From contig CM051458.1 in assembly GCA_028274465.1 (NCBI GenBank), forward strand, positions 74,835,766 to 74,899,765: a stretch of DNA of 64,000 nt, given 5' to 3'. The translations under genes were made by a program, and so were the position numbers. The stretch comes from Plantago ovata (Eukaryota; Streptophyta; Magnoliopsida; Lamiales; Plantaginaceae). The notes under the pieces are model-generated. The model did not search any database. It was not told the DNA's origin and saw only the letters and a list, made by a program, of their open reading frames with translations. Below are positions 44,774-57,989 of the stretch, piece after piece. Positions within the stretch are counted from its first letter, which is position 1; each line of letters begins with the position of its first letter.

Positions 44774-44820
44774 TGACGTCAGTGACGGTTCGTATTCCGG
44801 GGTTGCCCTTCTATAAATAG
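44774..44820 (+). promoter_or_regulatory. TGACGTCA plus TATA-box promoter (contig A)
   Basis: TGACGTCA (44774-44781), a palindromic bZIP-type site, is followed four bases later by a second TGACG. A TATAAATAGG box begins at 44812. Transcription would start near 44845. A non-coding exon would end near 44956 (AAG/GTAAGTTG), with an intron to TTAG at about 45142 and the ATG at 45144. The same arrangement stands at 59418-59464 in contig B. Confidence 0.55.
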
Positions 44821-45143
44821 GGGTGGATTAACTCATTTCTTCACTTTTCGCCAATTGCAATATTTCTTTCACTAGAATTTGCTCTCGATCCGATATCTGT
44901 GTCCGACATCCATCCGAGTTCAGCAATCCAGTTCGTCTTTCCAAACTTTATTCCAAGTAAGTTGATCTCGCTCCTGCTATTTTTCCTTTGTATTTCTTTT
45001 ACTTATCTCCCCCTTTTTTTCCCCTTTCCTCACAATGTGCTTTTTATTGTTCAACACTTTGCGGACTTAACGAAAATACTAAAATAACCTCTCGGACGAA
45101 ACCAACCACTTATCTGATTTTAATTTGTTCCTCCACTCTTAGG

Positions 45144-46741
45144 ATGTCCGAGAGAAGCAACGTGAACGAGACAGCTAGGTCAGAGAATATTGACATGTCA
45201 AACATCAACATGCTCGACTTGTCTTTCCTTGATGAAGGTCGTGTCGCGCCTCAATCCTCTAGTATGCCCTCCAGTTCGGCTCCGATACTCGAGCCTGCTA
45301 AGTCGGATGGGCATATTAGCGACGCGTCCGAGGAGGATGATCTGGGTAATAATCCCCCAGATCGTCGATTGATCATAAACAGAAGAAAAGTGCTCCCGGT
45401 GAGGTCTCCTTCCTCGGTCCTGTCCCTTCGACACGCATCCCTCACGACATCATGATGGGGGCAGCGTCAGTTCCTGGCCGTGCGTATCGGGCTCCACAAC
45501 GAGTCCCACTGCCGCGCTCTCCCACTATCACCGAACTCTACAGTGACTCGGAGGGTTCTCCTAAAGCCTTGGAGATACCAACTGTTGTACAATCCGTATG
45601 ACCTGTACGGAGTGTCCTTCCGAAAGGGTTTACCTCCCACACTGTCTTGGAGAGCGACGAGGATGACGACACACTAGTCAGTCGATCAAAATGGGCCCCG
45701 AGTGCTTTTCGTGTCGGTCAGTCGTCTGGGGCCAGTTCATTGGCGGAGATGGAACTGTACCTCGTGACTTAATCGGACCGGATCTCATCCCCAGAAATCC
45801 TGATGAGGATGAAGAAGATGATGAAGACGATGATGATGATGATGAGGCCGAGGAGGAGGAGGAAGGCCCGAGAGAAGACGTTCCTCCGGTTGGAGTAGAG
45901 CTCGACGCCAAAGGCCGAGTTATTAAAAGAACAAAGCGCGAAGAGCTGAAAGGTACTGAGGCGAGACGGAATAAGTTTCCTTGGCTTGTTTCTGCAATAG
46001 CTCACCCGGATCCCGATGGTGAGTTAACGAACTCGGGTCTACTCCAACTTGCTTCTCTACTGTTCACGAATCGGAACTCAGTCGAATCCGATAAGAGTAC
46101 TCAATTCCTGATTCCGTTGAAATAATAGCCCCGGATTCCAAGTACGCCTTCTACAATCCTCCTATCGGATGCATGTCCGTTCATTTAATCTCGCTTGAAC
46201 GGGGGTGGCGAGTACCATACCATGAAGGGTTCAACGACATCTTCAACAGTCTCGGGTTGATCCCTTATCAATTAATCCCGAGTGCTTTAGTCACTTTAAT
46301 GTGTTTCGGAGTCTTCTGCCATATCCGGGGCGTGGAGATAAATTTCCGAAACTTTAACCAGATATTCCGAGTTGCCATGAGTCCGGGCAACGACGATTTT
46401 TACTTTTTCAAGGCTCGGTCGGGGTTTGCCTTTATCCTCGACGATCCTTCCTCGGCCGGTTGCAAATGCTGGAACCGCTTTATTTTGGGAGGAAGTTAAG
46501 GACAGAAGGCATGTCGGTCGTCGAGGCCGCATCCCTGTCGGATTGGGGTTTTCCAAAAAATTCTTTAGGGGTATGTATACGGCCTCGCGACCCGTTCTCA
46601 ATCGGCTCGATAATTGGGCGCCGACTTCAAAAGGGAGAATAAGGCCAAGACTATACAATATTATTATTACGGCCTAATTCTTCAGCCGTTACCATATCTT
46701 GCCGGCCTGACTCCTCTGGTAAAAACTGTTAGTTCAGTTTC
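45144..46741 (+). pseudogene. Gypsy-type transposon gag-like gene, 5' part (contig A)
   Basis: ATG 45144 gives MSERSNVNETARSENIDMSN, serine/acidic-rich. Frameshifts occur near 45410 and 45780. An acidic run (DEDEEDDEDDDDDDEAEEEEE) leads to KGRVIKRTKREELKG, then the segment SVHLISLERGWRVPYHEGFN, LGLIPYQLIPSALVTLMCFG, FRVAMSPGNDDFYFFKARSG. That block resembles the plant 'putative gypsy type transposon' domain (PF04195-like) by memory of its pattern; no search was run. A 1-base loss at 46024 relative to contig B changes the frame before this domain. The gene is cut by the sequence gap just after the GTAAGT donor at 46743. Confidence 0.55.
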
Positions 46742-46834
46742 GGTAAGTTTTACTTCTTCTTTTTTCTTTTATGTGCTTCTCTGCTTTATTCTTCTCGGAT
46801 CTCTTTGTATGGTATCGGACTAACTTTTTCCTTT

Positions 46835-46934
46835 NNNNNNNNNNNNNNNNNNNNNNNNNNNNNNNNNNNNNNNNNNNNNNNNNNNNNNNNNNNNNNNNNN
46901 NNNNNNNNNNNNNNNNNNNNNNNNNNNNNNNNNN
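46835..46934. other. Assembly gap, exactly 100 N
   Basis: One hundred consecutive N. This round size is the usual placeholder for a gap of unknown length between scaffolded contigs. Sequence before it ends in the intron after the gag-like exon; sequence after it begins ATTACCCTTCAACA and then matches Gypsy-2 interior at 32456. Confidence 0.98.
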
Positions 46935-46948
46935 ATTACCCTTCAACA

Positions 46949-49390
46949 GTTGTAACCCGTGTAATTATGTACGTAAGAGGCGACAAGTTCTTCACCTTGA
47001 TTAGAGATTGCCAAATGCCTAGGAAAGAGGTAGTGTGAGGTGTGAGATTCCTTGTATTAAACCGATTCTATCGAATAGGTTTGGGGAGAGGGTTGCTTCG
47101 TTATACTTGTCTTTCTTCTTTGAGTCGTTGTAAAGTTTTCTTTTTCTTTTTCTTTTTGTTTTGTGTCCCAACCTATTCTTTCGAATAGGTTTGGGGAGGT
47201 GTCTTTGTAAAAGAGTCCTTCCTTTTTCTTTTTCGTCTTTGTGCTCAAACCTATTCTTTCGAATAGGTTTTGGGAGGTGTTTTTGACACTTAGTACTGCT
47301 GCTTGCCCCTATATAAAAAAAAAAAGAAAGAGCAAAAGAAAAGAAGAGAAAAGAAAAAGAAAAAAAAAAAAAAAAAAAAGGAAAAAAAGGGAATAAAGAA
47401 TAAGACCCAAAAAAAAGCAAAAGAATGGTCGTTGCAAGCCAAAAAGCAGTCTAGTAAAGTGTCAAGTGTCATGTAAATATTTGTTATTGTGAAGTTATCG
47501 AGTCGTAAATTCTATCTTTCGTTTCGTGTCGTCTTTGTCCAGGGCCTATTCTTGACCACCCTCGTCTTGCTATTCAAGAAGTGGTTGAAAGAGGCTCATT
47601 CTTGAGGGTCTGGGTAGAATAGGGGAGTGTTATCTTTCTAAGGGAACCCTCCTTCGTTTGATGAGAGCTAGTATTGGTTCGCCCTCTCTTGAGGAAAAGT
47701 CTCGCTTGGTGAACAGTAGTAAGCCCTCGGTTTCATAGGCACGGGGAAATTGTAGTATGATAACATGCATCATTGTGTCGTCACTGACCAGGTCCAGGTA
47801 GAAGATGTTACGAGAGACTCCTTTGTTTAACCAAGTGCACATGAGAATGTGTATATTCGCAATCGAGACATTCTTCAACCTACTTGCATGTCATGCTCAT
47901 TTGGTTTTGTTCATAAGCATTTGGTAGATTCAATAGATTAGTTCACTTTACTTGGCATGAGACTCCTTTTGTGTTGCATTTAGGATACTTTGTTGCTTGA
48001 GGACAAACAAAGGTTTGGTTTGGGGAGTTTGATGAACGTATTTTTGACGCGTTCATCTTGTCTTTTTTACCTTCTTTTGCTATCTTTTAGCCTTGTTTTT
48101 TGGTTAGTTTTGTAGAATAGTGCCACGTTTATTGTTTTCTGCATTTTCAGGCACTTAGGTACGAAATGGCGTTTTTGGAACTAAAAACGAGCTTTTTTGA
48201 TAGAAAATGGCCCCGTTGAAGTTCCTTGATCTCCACGGCTTGTTCGTGAGTGTTTGAGCATCAATAAGCATTGAGAAGGATAAGTCCAAGGCACCCGAGG
48301 GCCATACGAGGGCAAAAAGATTGAGTTTGAAGACAAAAATCTGCCCAGGAGCCAAGCTAAGCGCCTGGAATAGTGAAGCGCTCCGCTTCATTTTCCAGGG
48401 GCTTTGGCACAACAACCAAGCCCAAGCGCTCCGCTTGGCCTCTCCAAGCGGTCCGCTTGGCAGCGGTTATGTTTTCGGATTTTCCTTCTTAGATCTGATC
48501 TTCAGTTTCTTTTTTCAAGACTTTTGAACTGTAGCTTCGTTTTGGAGAGCTCCTAAGCCCCAAAACTCAGAGAAAACTCAGATTACATTGGATTAAAGGT
48601 TTTGGCATTGGATTGCATCCGTTGTTTCATCTACGGAGAGGTTTTCATCAATACCCACCGATTAGTGACAGCTTGGTGGTAACATTGTATCATTATCTCT
48701 TGTCTAGTAGTTTGATTTGATGTATTCTATTTGCAATTCATATGATTTGATGTCTATGTTGATGAATATGAGTATCTAAATCCTTTGTGTTGGTGGTAGA
48801 ATGTAGAATATGCATGCTATGGGTTATGTTGATGCTTACATGAGATTGTGATTCAATCTTGCTGCAAATTCCTTTCATATGATTCTTAGTTGCCTATAAA
48901 ATATATTCGAATTGAGTATAGTGACAATCTCTTGGTCAATGAAAGCTATAGGATTGTATGTTAGAGATTTGCAGCATGCTAGATAAATGGTGTTAGTGAC
49001 AAGCACCTCTAAAGTATTGATAGTGATCTTTTATGATGTGTGTCCTGAAAGTTACCTAGACAAGTTGCTTAGCAGACTTGATCAGAGGTTTTACGCACTG
49101 AACTTGTGAGCATATTCGTAACCCATGCATGTGTATTTGATTTCTACCACCAATCATTTTCCAAACTTGATTACAACAATCTGATTTCTCGTTGCTTTGT
49201 TCAAAGAAAGCAATTCCACAAACATTTGAACTCGTTGTCTGAAATTACTAGCAAAAACCTCAAACAAAGCCACGTTTGGTCCCGAGAGAACGACACTCGG
49301 GGACAACTTGCCATTGCACTCTAGTTTGTGTAGTGATGAGTGTTCTTAGGCTTTTTAAACAAATTTAATTGGTGAAAAACGACATCATCA
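46949..49390 (+). mobile_element. Gypsy-2 3' portion (contig B)
   Basis: Non-coding interior from the three hairpin-purine units onward, polypurine tract, and a full 3' LTR at 48030-49390, followed by the right target duplication GTTAG (49391-49395). The 5' half of the element is not repeated after the gap, as expected if contig B simply starts inside it. Confidence 0.9.
48030..49390 (+). repeat. Gypsy-2 3' LTR, undeleted copy (contig B)
   Basis: 1.36 kb. It retains the segment of about 139 bases (48938-49080 region, starting AAAGCTATAGG) missing in contig A and thus agrees in length with the 5' LTR at 28084-29451. Confidence 0.9.
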
Positions 49391-50217
49391 GTTAGGATGC
49401 AAAGTCGCTGTTTAGTGGGGGTACCAAACGTAATTATGTCTTGTAAGTTTATTTATTTATTTTTAGTAAAATTGGTCGATGTTTATGTGAGTAGTAGTAT
49501 TGACTACATCAATACTCTTGGACGTTCGTTGAGACATCTATCTCAATCTTCCGTCAACACTGTTACTCAAGATGAAAATCGAATTAACTCATCGTCCATT
49601 GTTGGCACTGGTATGATAATATCATTTCATTTTACTTCTCACGTAAATAAAATTTATATTAGTGAATGTCTTTAATTAGTAGTAGCATGTTCAACGCTTA
49701 ATGGAATTCCAATAACTTGGTTTTGACATTCGTGGATCTATAGCAAGTTCAATGTACGGGGAAACATCGAATTTGAAGGCCAATTCATTCGGACATGTTA
49801 TTACTCCGCAATATTAGGATCGTACACAACCGCATGGAATTTCATATAATGTGACACGACCCTCTTTGCCTCCACCGCCAGATTACGCTCCTATATCCGT
49901 AGGTACTTTTCCTTTACAATATCCTATATCAAGTGTCCTCCTTGACAACTGTTCAAGTCCTGGAGTGGTTGGATCCACTAATGTTCAAGCTTCGGTTGCT
50001 TCTAAGTCTTCCTTACCATTTGTTCGCCACCACAATTCCCCGTACCCTGGCCCTATTACGCCAACATGTAGGGCCACGCCTTCACATGAACCTGTGCAGT
50101 TCTTTATACTCGAGAGTTCTCCAGAAAGCTCTCCGGATGAAGTTAATTATGTTATATCTCCGCCAAGCCACGTTACCAATGGTAATTAGTTGTTACTCAC
50201 TCACAATGGAATTCTAC

Positions 50218-50220
<3 letters not shown>

Positions 50221-50314
<94 letters not shown>
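50221..50314 (+). repeat. (TA)n microsatellite, interrupted (contig B)
   Basis: Longer than its contig A counterpart (35589-35671) and interrupted by TTATATGTA near 50262. Confidence 0.95.
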
Positions 50315-50316
<2 letters not shown>

Positions 50317-52707
50317 CTAAATTATATATTTTAGTAATTCAAATGTATTGTTGATGTTGTAGGAATACTTTGTTCCATGGTTCTTTGTCTTCTACGCCCT
50401 GCGCTCCTAAGAGAAGATCTGTGCTAGATGTAGAGGTACTTGAGAGCCTAAGGAGAGATATAGCGCATGAGATGAGAAGTATCGATGTGGTATCAACAGA
50501 CAACGGTAAATTTAATTGGGAATTTAATATGATCTCTATAATTATACTCATCTTATTCTATCTTCATCGTGATTTCTAACAATTGTATTTAAAGGTACAT
50601 CCGACAAAGCTTATAGAGCAGTGACCAAGTTCAATAGACTCAATAGACGGACTGTTCGACAGATTATTTTGTATTAGTGAGCCTAATCTTCAATACGGTA
50701 AGCCAAATTATTTTGTATTAGCATGCTGCGTTTAATCTTTTAAATTTGGTCTCATTGATATTTTTATATTGTAGGTATTACTGCACCGGTTGAGATAAAA
50801 TATTGTTTGGAGATATATAATTTACGTATAGATATGCTTCTTGATAAATATACAATTAAGTTGATTAGAGGTGTATCTCTAGACATTCTAGAGTCTTCTT
50901 CTGCTGCTGTTGCAAGGGAAAAACGTAAAGTAGCAATGGTTCGCAATAGAAAGAAGAATGAGTTGATAGCTAGATGGACGGTTGGTGTTGATGTTATTGG
51001 TAAAGATATGCACTATAATATGTTTCATTTTCATAATGCTTATTGACATTTTAGTATATTTATAAATTGTTCTTATCATGCATTCAGCGTATGAGGATTT
51101 GGGTGATCCAACATATAAGTGTCCATTTTGTGATGCTCTAATGTGGTTTGATGAAAAGGTGAAAAATTCATCTAATGGAATCCTGAATTCTGTCTGTGTT
51201 GCAACCGTGGTAAAGTTCAGTTTCCGCGCGTACGACCTCCTCCTAGGCTGCTAGATGATCTTTTACATGGAAGACACGTGGATAGTCAAAATTTTATTGA
51301 CAACAACCGCGATTACAACATGATGTTTGCTTTACTTCTATGGCTGGGCATCAAGATACGTCGGTCAATGATGGGTGTGGTCCGTATACATATCGTCTTG
51401 GCGGAAGTAATTATCATTTGGCGGGTAGTTTGTTGCCGCCAGAAGGAGACTCACCCAAGTTTGCACAGTTATACATGCATTGCGGTGAGGATGAGGTGCA
51501 AGATAGAATTAGTGCCCAAAGGTAAATTTGTTTGTCATTGCAATTAGCCAATTTATTATTTTAGTTTATTTTATTTCTTGGTAGTATGACTTATCTCATT
51601 TGTTTCACTCATTGAGCAGCAATTTTATTCTTTTTGATTCTGTAGTAAGAATCGTAAATCTCGGGCGATTGATTCCGTTGTATCCGACCTTAAGGAAATG
51701 TTAGATGAACATAACACCCTGGCTAAGAGTTTTCATATGGCTGCCGAACGATTCAAGGTCGATGATAATAGTAATGTGCGATTAAGGCTCATTGGTAAGA
51801 GAACACGTGATGGGAGGATGTATGATCTACCGACATGTAATGAAGTTGCTGCACTCATTGTTGGTATGAGATTCTTTTGTTTGACCATCCTTGAATATAT
51901 ATGATTTATTACAGCTGTTTTGTTTCGTACTGGAAAATCACAATATGTACATAGAGTGTCAATTTAAATTTTGAAATTCACAAGCTGTTAATATTATTTC
52001 AGGTAATGACGAGATGGAAATGGAACCCCGTGATATAATTCTTGAAGAACGTGATAATAATCTGAAGCGTATATTAGAATTGCATGCTAAATATCTTCCA
52101 TTACAATATCCTTTATTGTTTCCTTACGGAGAAGAAGGATATCATACGGAGATCAAGCTTCATGATCATAGTACAATTAAGAGAGACCATATAACCCCTA
52201 AGGAATTTTTGTGCTATAGGATGTTTGACCTTGAAGACGATGCTCAAACAATTCTTATGGGTAGGAAGCTATACCAACAATTCTTGGTTGATGGATACAT
52301 GATGATGGAGTCCCAGCGATTATCTTTCATTACAAGAAATCAAAAATTATTGAGGGCAGATAATTATAAGTCGATTAAGGATGCTATTCGAAGAGGAGAC
52401 ATTGATCCGACTGACGAGGCTTCGATGATAGGTAAACGGTTGGTGTTGCCTTCGACATTTGTCGGTGGTCCTAGGTATATGGTCCAGAATGTTTAGGACA
52501 CCATGGCAATATGCAAAAGCTTGAAGTATCCTGAATTGTTTATTACGTTCACGTGTAATCCTAAATGGCCTGAGATTACACGCTTTGTTCAAGCAAGGGG
52601 ACTGAGACCAGAAGACCGGTCGGATATAGTATGCCGTGTTTTCAAGATGAAGTTGGATCAACTAATTAAGGACTTGAAGACTGAAAATATATTTGGAAAG
52701 GCAATAG

Positions 52708-53978
52708 TGATGAATGTGTATTTTACACTTTCATTCGAGTCTTTTTCACCTATTTTAGCTATCGTCTATGTTAATTTAGCTATATTTTAGTACATTTTAT
52801 TAGAATAGTGTCACGTTTCCCTTTAGATTTTATTTTACAGGTTTTGGTTGAAATTTGAGGATTTCCGGGCAATTATATTGAAGTTGACAAGGAATTGGTG
52901 TTCCAGAAGCCTATTTGGAGTATCTGAAGGTTTCCGGATAGGATTTGAAGTCTAGGGGCCGAATCTGGAGGTTAGAAGGCTACTAGAAGTCAGAAACCGA
53001 GTCCGAAAAGGGGAAGAAATCCAAAAACGCGTCGAAAACGCGGAATACCGCGAGAAAAAACCTGGGGCGAACCGCCGCGTGCTGGGGCGAACCGCCCCGT
53101 AGTTTTTCGGGGCCTATATAGTGCTCAGTTTTTCTCCGAAAATCATATCTTTCCAGACCTACTTTCTCACCTCTCTCTATAGTTTTAGGTAGGAACTTCC
53201 CAGGGCCTGTCCTGGGAGTTCCGTAGCTTAGGGGATACTTTTTCATAGCAGTTTGGAGCTCGTAGGATCGCAATCATCCGGAGATTGACAACCTTCGGTA
53301 ACTTTGTATCTTACAGTTTTATTCTACTTATTTTATTATATTCTTTCAACATGTTTTCTTCTATGATTTATGTTGATTGCATGCCTATTATGAGTAGCTA
53401 AACTTATCGTTGGTGGTAGTATGTGAATTCTTAGCGAAGGGAAGATAATCATGCTAATGGCTATATCGCGCATTATACTCCGTGTCATTGCTTTATTTCG
53501 TTGATCAGGCACAACCTAAATTCTCGTATGTTGTATTAATTATTATGCATGTTTGGACACTTGTCGACCATCAGACCAATTATCTTCGTAGTGTTGAATA
53601 ATTACGGAACACATTAGAACAAAAGTGATTGACTTGTCAGACCAATTTATTTTCGTAGTGCTTAATATTTGCAACAGGACACTAGATTGATTCAAAGATC
53701 TCTATGCAAGACCGATGAATTTATGCATGATTATCGACCCGTTATGCTAAGAAGGACCATACTATCACCAATCTCCATTATCTGCTAGAAACCCCTTTTG
53801 CTATCTGTCTGCTGTTTTATATTCTCTTGTTAAATTGATAAAGTTAGTTATAGTCCTGAGAGAACGACACTCGAGTCATTCTACTGCTACACTACGGTTT
53901 TCGTTGTAGTTGTGGATTGCCTTTGGCTAATTACAAATTTATTTGCTTGAATTCGGAGCACGACATCCGCGTTCATCA
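52708..53978 (+). repeat. Solo LTR of the Gypsy-1 family (contig B)
   Basis: 1271 bases, flanked by the same AATAG duplication (52703-52707 and 53979-53983). The TATA region is two bases shorter (CTATATAGTG) than in contig A (CTATATATAGTG). Confidence 0.95.
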
Positions 53979-56900
53979 AATAGCAGGTACCATTTTGTTT
54001 ATATATTTTTATGGGAACATTAATGGAACAGTTTATATATGTGTTATGTGTATTAATAACATATATCGTTTTCCTATCGTTTGCAGTTGTCTACACGGTT
54101 GATTTTCAGAAGCGTGGTTTACCACATGCCCATATTCTACTGTGGATAGACAGGAATGATAGGTCCTTGGATGTGAGTGAAATTGATAATGTTATTTGTG
54201 CGGAGATACCGGACAAGGAACTTAATCCGGATTTGTATAAGGCCGTATCGGAGTACATGGTACACGGACCATGTGGTGTGCTGAACCAGAATTCTCCGTG
54301 TATGGATAGAGACAAGAGGAAATGCACAAATAAATTTCCCAAGTCGTTTAATGAAAGAACGACATTTGATGATAATGGATATCCCGTTTACAGGAGGCGG
54401 GATACTGGTGCCACGATAATTAAGAATGGTATTGAAGTGGACAATAGGTAAATCTACGTTACTTTATATTAACATTTTTTTATCATATGTTTATATAGTT
54501 GGATCAGTGATTCGTGATCTAAATTTACAGGTACATTGTCCCGTACAATCCTTACTTATTGATGAAATATCAAGCTCATATTAATGTTGAGAGGTGCAAC
54601 TCAACGAACTCAATCAAGTATCTCTTCAAGTATGTCAATAAGGGTGTTGACAGATGCGGTGCAAAGATTATGGTTGAGAATGAGGTTAAGGATTATGTGG
54701 ATTATCGTTATATATGTGCTTGCGATGCAGTATGGCGTTTGTTGGGATATCCCATTCACTATCGAGATCCTCCCGTAGAGCGTTTGCCATTCCACTTGGA
54801 AGGTGAGCAGACAATGTGTTTCAAAGACGGTGACTACATTCCAGATTTGAAAGAGAAACAAACTGTTGCACATTCAAAATTCCTTACTTGGATGGATTTC
54901 AATAAAAAAACACCCTGAGGCCCGAAAGTATTTGTATGCGGAGTTTCCACAGCATTACGTGTACAGTGTTCCTGAGCGCAGGTGGAAGGATAGACAGCAA
55001 TCAAGGAGGAAGATTGGTAGGATTTATCATGTTCCCCCTGGTACTGGTGCTTTATACCATCTCAGGATAATGCTGAATCACATAAGGGGTGCTACCTGCT
55101 TTGAAGATTTGAGAACGGTGAATGGTGTTGTCTATGAAACGTACCGTGACGCTTGCTACGCACTAGGGCTGCTTGATGATGATGCTGAGTATATTGATGG
55201 CATTAAGGAGGCATTCTTTTGGGGTGGGGGTTACTACCTTCGTCAGTTGTTTTCCATGCTTCTTATGTCTAATAGTATGTCTAGACCAAAGCATGTTTGG
55301 GAGAACACTTGGATGTATTTATCGGATGATATAATCATCCGTATGCGGAATCAGTTTAACAATCCAGGTACGTATGTGGTGTGAGATATTTTATCGGTTT
55401 TACTTGATGTTTTTTTTATTATTATTAACACGTCGTACAATGTAGATTTGCAACTGAGTGAAGAACAACAGAAACAACTTGCTCTTTCTGCAATTCAGGA
55501 CATCCTGAAGAAGAATGGGTGCAGTTTAGATCAATATGAAGGTATGAAACTTCCGGATAATGTTGTCGTTGGCGATGGATTGAACAAGTTAATTGCCGAA
55601 GAGATGATATATGATTTGCATGAATTGCAAGCCGAGCATGCCAAGTTGTATCCGTGTTTGACGGACGAACAGAAGAATAATTATCAAATGATCATGGATG
55701 CTATTGAATCAGAAACAGGTGGTGTGTTTTTCGTCTATGGTTATTGTGGTACGGGCAAGACGTTCCTCTGGAGAACATTATGCTCAGCTATTCGTGGTCG
55801 AGGTGATATTGTCCTTCCAGTTGCTTCGAGTGGCATTGCCTCTCTTCTCCTTCCTCGGGGTCGTACTGCGCATTCTAGATTTAGTATACCTATAGAGGTT
55901 GATGAGACGACCATGTGCAGCCGAATAACTCAGACCAGCGAGTTGACCACGTTGATAAAACGCTGCAAGTTGATCATATGGGATGAAGCTCCCATGACAA
56001 ATAAGTTTTGTTTTGAGGCTCTTGATAGGAGTTTGAGGGACATTATTAGGGGTCCGGATGGTTTGACGAACGCTAAACCGTTTGGTCGAAAGGTTATTGT
56101 GTTTGGTGGTGATTTCCGTCAGATTTTGCCCGTTGTACCCAAGGGTAGCAGGCATGATATTGTCCATGCAACACTATGTTCTTCTAACCGTATATGGAGA
56201 TATTGCAAGGTGTTGAATCTCACGAAGAACATGCGATTGCATGTTAGTATATAATTTGTACTTCATTATCATTTGTGTTCTGTTGTATTTAGGTTCTTAG
56301 GGTTTATGTTTATTGTTGTAGTCTGGAAATTCAGCTGAGGAAGTTGCTAATATAAAGGAGTTTGCTGATTGGTTGTTGCGTGTCGGAGATGGTGTGGAAG
56401 GGGGCGATAACGATGGTGAGGTTGATTTCAAATTGCCAAAGGATATACTCATTCTTGAAGCTCCGGATGATCATATAGCCGCAATGGTGAAATCTACATA
56501 TCCATCTCTTTTGGATCATGTTGGAGATGGAGCTTATTTTCAGGATAGGGCTATACTGGCGCCGACAAATGAGGTAGTAGAACAGATTAATAACTACGTC
56601 ATGGAGTTGTTGTCGGGTGATGCAGTTGAGTATATGAGTTCCGATAATATATGCCCGGATGAGGATGATGTTGTCAATCGAGAGGATGTTTATTTGGTTG
56701 AATTTCTAAATACAATCAGAACTTCTGGGCTGCCAAACCACTTGATCCGATTGAAGGTTGGTTGCCCCGTTATGCTCTTGCGTAACATCGACCCGGCGGC
56801 TGAACTTTGTAATGGAACTCGGTTGGTGGTGACGGATCTTGGTGAAAAGATTATACAGGCGAAAGTAATTCATGGGAAGTATGCCGGCAATAGAGTTTAC

Positions 56901-57361
56901 ATACCGCGGATGGTTCTTTCACCTTCTGACCACACCAAGTTTCCAATACGATTCCAGCGCCGACAGTTTCCTATTGCTATCTGCTACGCAATGTCTATCA
57001 ACAAGAGTCAAGGACAATCTTTGGGTAATGTTGGCCTCTATCTTCCTAATCCTGTTTTCAGCCATGGTCAGCTCTATGTTGCGTTCTCTAGAGTTACTAG
57101 AAAGAAAGGGTTGAAGGTTCTAATACTTGATCAAGATGGTAAACCCACCGACACTACCACTAATATATAATGTACAAAGAAGTCCTTTGGAAGTTGCGAT
57201 GAATGCTCCTTTGTATTTACTTTGCTATAGATTGATTATGAATTTTCTACTTTTAACTCGAATTACTTCATTATAATACTTTACTTTACTTTAAACATTT
57301 TTTTACGATTATCTTTGAATAATCTTTTCTTTAATAAATATAAGATAAGAATTATATCATA

Positions 57362-57389
57362 CCGTGGCGATGCCACGGGTATGTACTAG
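57362..57389 (+). other. Helitron 3' terminus: hairpin and CTAG (contig B)
   Basis: CCGTGGC/GCCACGG hairpin (57362-57378) and CTAG at 57386-57389 followed by T, identical to contig A. Confidence 0.9.
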
Positions 57390-57527
57390 TCAATCAATAA
57401 AACATACTTCATGTAACTTGTTTCGGTTTTAATTAATTCCGATCTTAATTTGTTATATATTTTAGTTAAGTTAATTTAGGTGGTTGCTGTTGAATTTTCT
57501 CGTGTTCGATCTTCAAAAATATCAACA

Positions 57528-57989
57528 ATGGCTGCTCGTGAACCAAAAACATTCAAGGTGAGTAGCTTTTTTCGATCTGCTAAGTTTGCCGACAGATTAA
57601 TTATAATGGCGTGTGGTGTGTGTGAACAGGAACCAATGTCCCTTGGAGTTTGGCCAACCGTGAAGCCCTTCGTCAATGGCGGTTCTTCTGGTATGCTCGC
57701 TGCCTCTGTTATTCAACCCATCGACATGATCAAGGTCAGAATTCAACTAGGTCAGGGATCAACCGTGGATGTGATAAAGACCATTCTTAAAAATGAGGGG
57801 GTTACCGCCTTCTACAAAGGTTTGTCTGCTGGTCTTCTTCGACAAGCTACATATACAACTGCAAGGCTTGGATATTTTAGGATCTTGACAAATAAAGCAT
57901 TAGAAGCCGGTGAAGGAAAGCCCCTGCCACTTTATAAGAAAGCATTGTGTGCATTGACTGCTGGAGCTATTGGTGCTTCTGTCTGTTGA
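57528..57989 (+). pseudogene. DTC: Mitochondrial dicarboxylate/tricarboxylate carrier, N-terminal fragment (contig B)
   Basis: Same fragment as 42884-43345, including the probable 72-base intron and the stop after AGAIGASVC. One visible coding difference is RQATYTTARLG here against RQATYTIARLG in contig A. Threonine is the residue I recall for plant DTC, so this copy keeps the likely ancestral base. The truncation point is identical, so it predates the divergence of the two copies. Confidence 0.8.

Larger units (their letters stand above)
49467..57170 (+). pseudogene. Helitron Rep/helicase protein, multi-exon, broken (contig B)
   Basis: Same exon plan as the contig A gene: HUH motif KRGLPHAHILLW near 54130, KYLFKYVNKGVD near 54615, Walker A GYCGTGKTF near 55742, Walker B IIWDEAPM near 55976. 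It shares the TAG (52494) and the extra A in the A-run near 54903. Copy-specific features: the T-run at 51331-51333 is one base shorter and breaks the MFAFTSMAG segment. The T-run at 56689-56691 is complete, so the last helicase exon is open through SINKSQGQSL and YVAFSRV. An added TA near 57165 creates a stop after TTTTNI, 8 residues before the contig A end. The lesions therefore complement those of contig A. Confidence 0.85.
49396..57389 (+). mobile_element. Helitron, right portion with 3' terminus (contig B)
   Basis: Same content and order as 34764-42745, including the solo LTR and the hairpin/CTAG end. It differs by scattered SNPs and small indels. Confidence 0.85.

Noticed and set aside
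45679..46005. Minus-strand poly-serine and isoleucine-rich frames
   Set aside because: They are the complement of the acidic GAT/GAG run of the gag-like gene.
34764..57389. Two independent Helitron insertions
   Set aside because: Both copies share the same solo LTR, target duplication, stop codons, flanking carrier fragment and Gypsy-2 flank, so they are the same locus twice.
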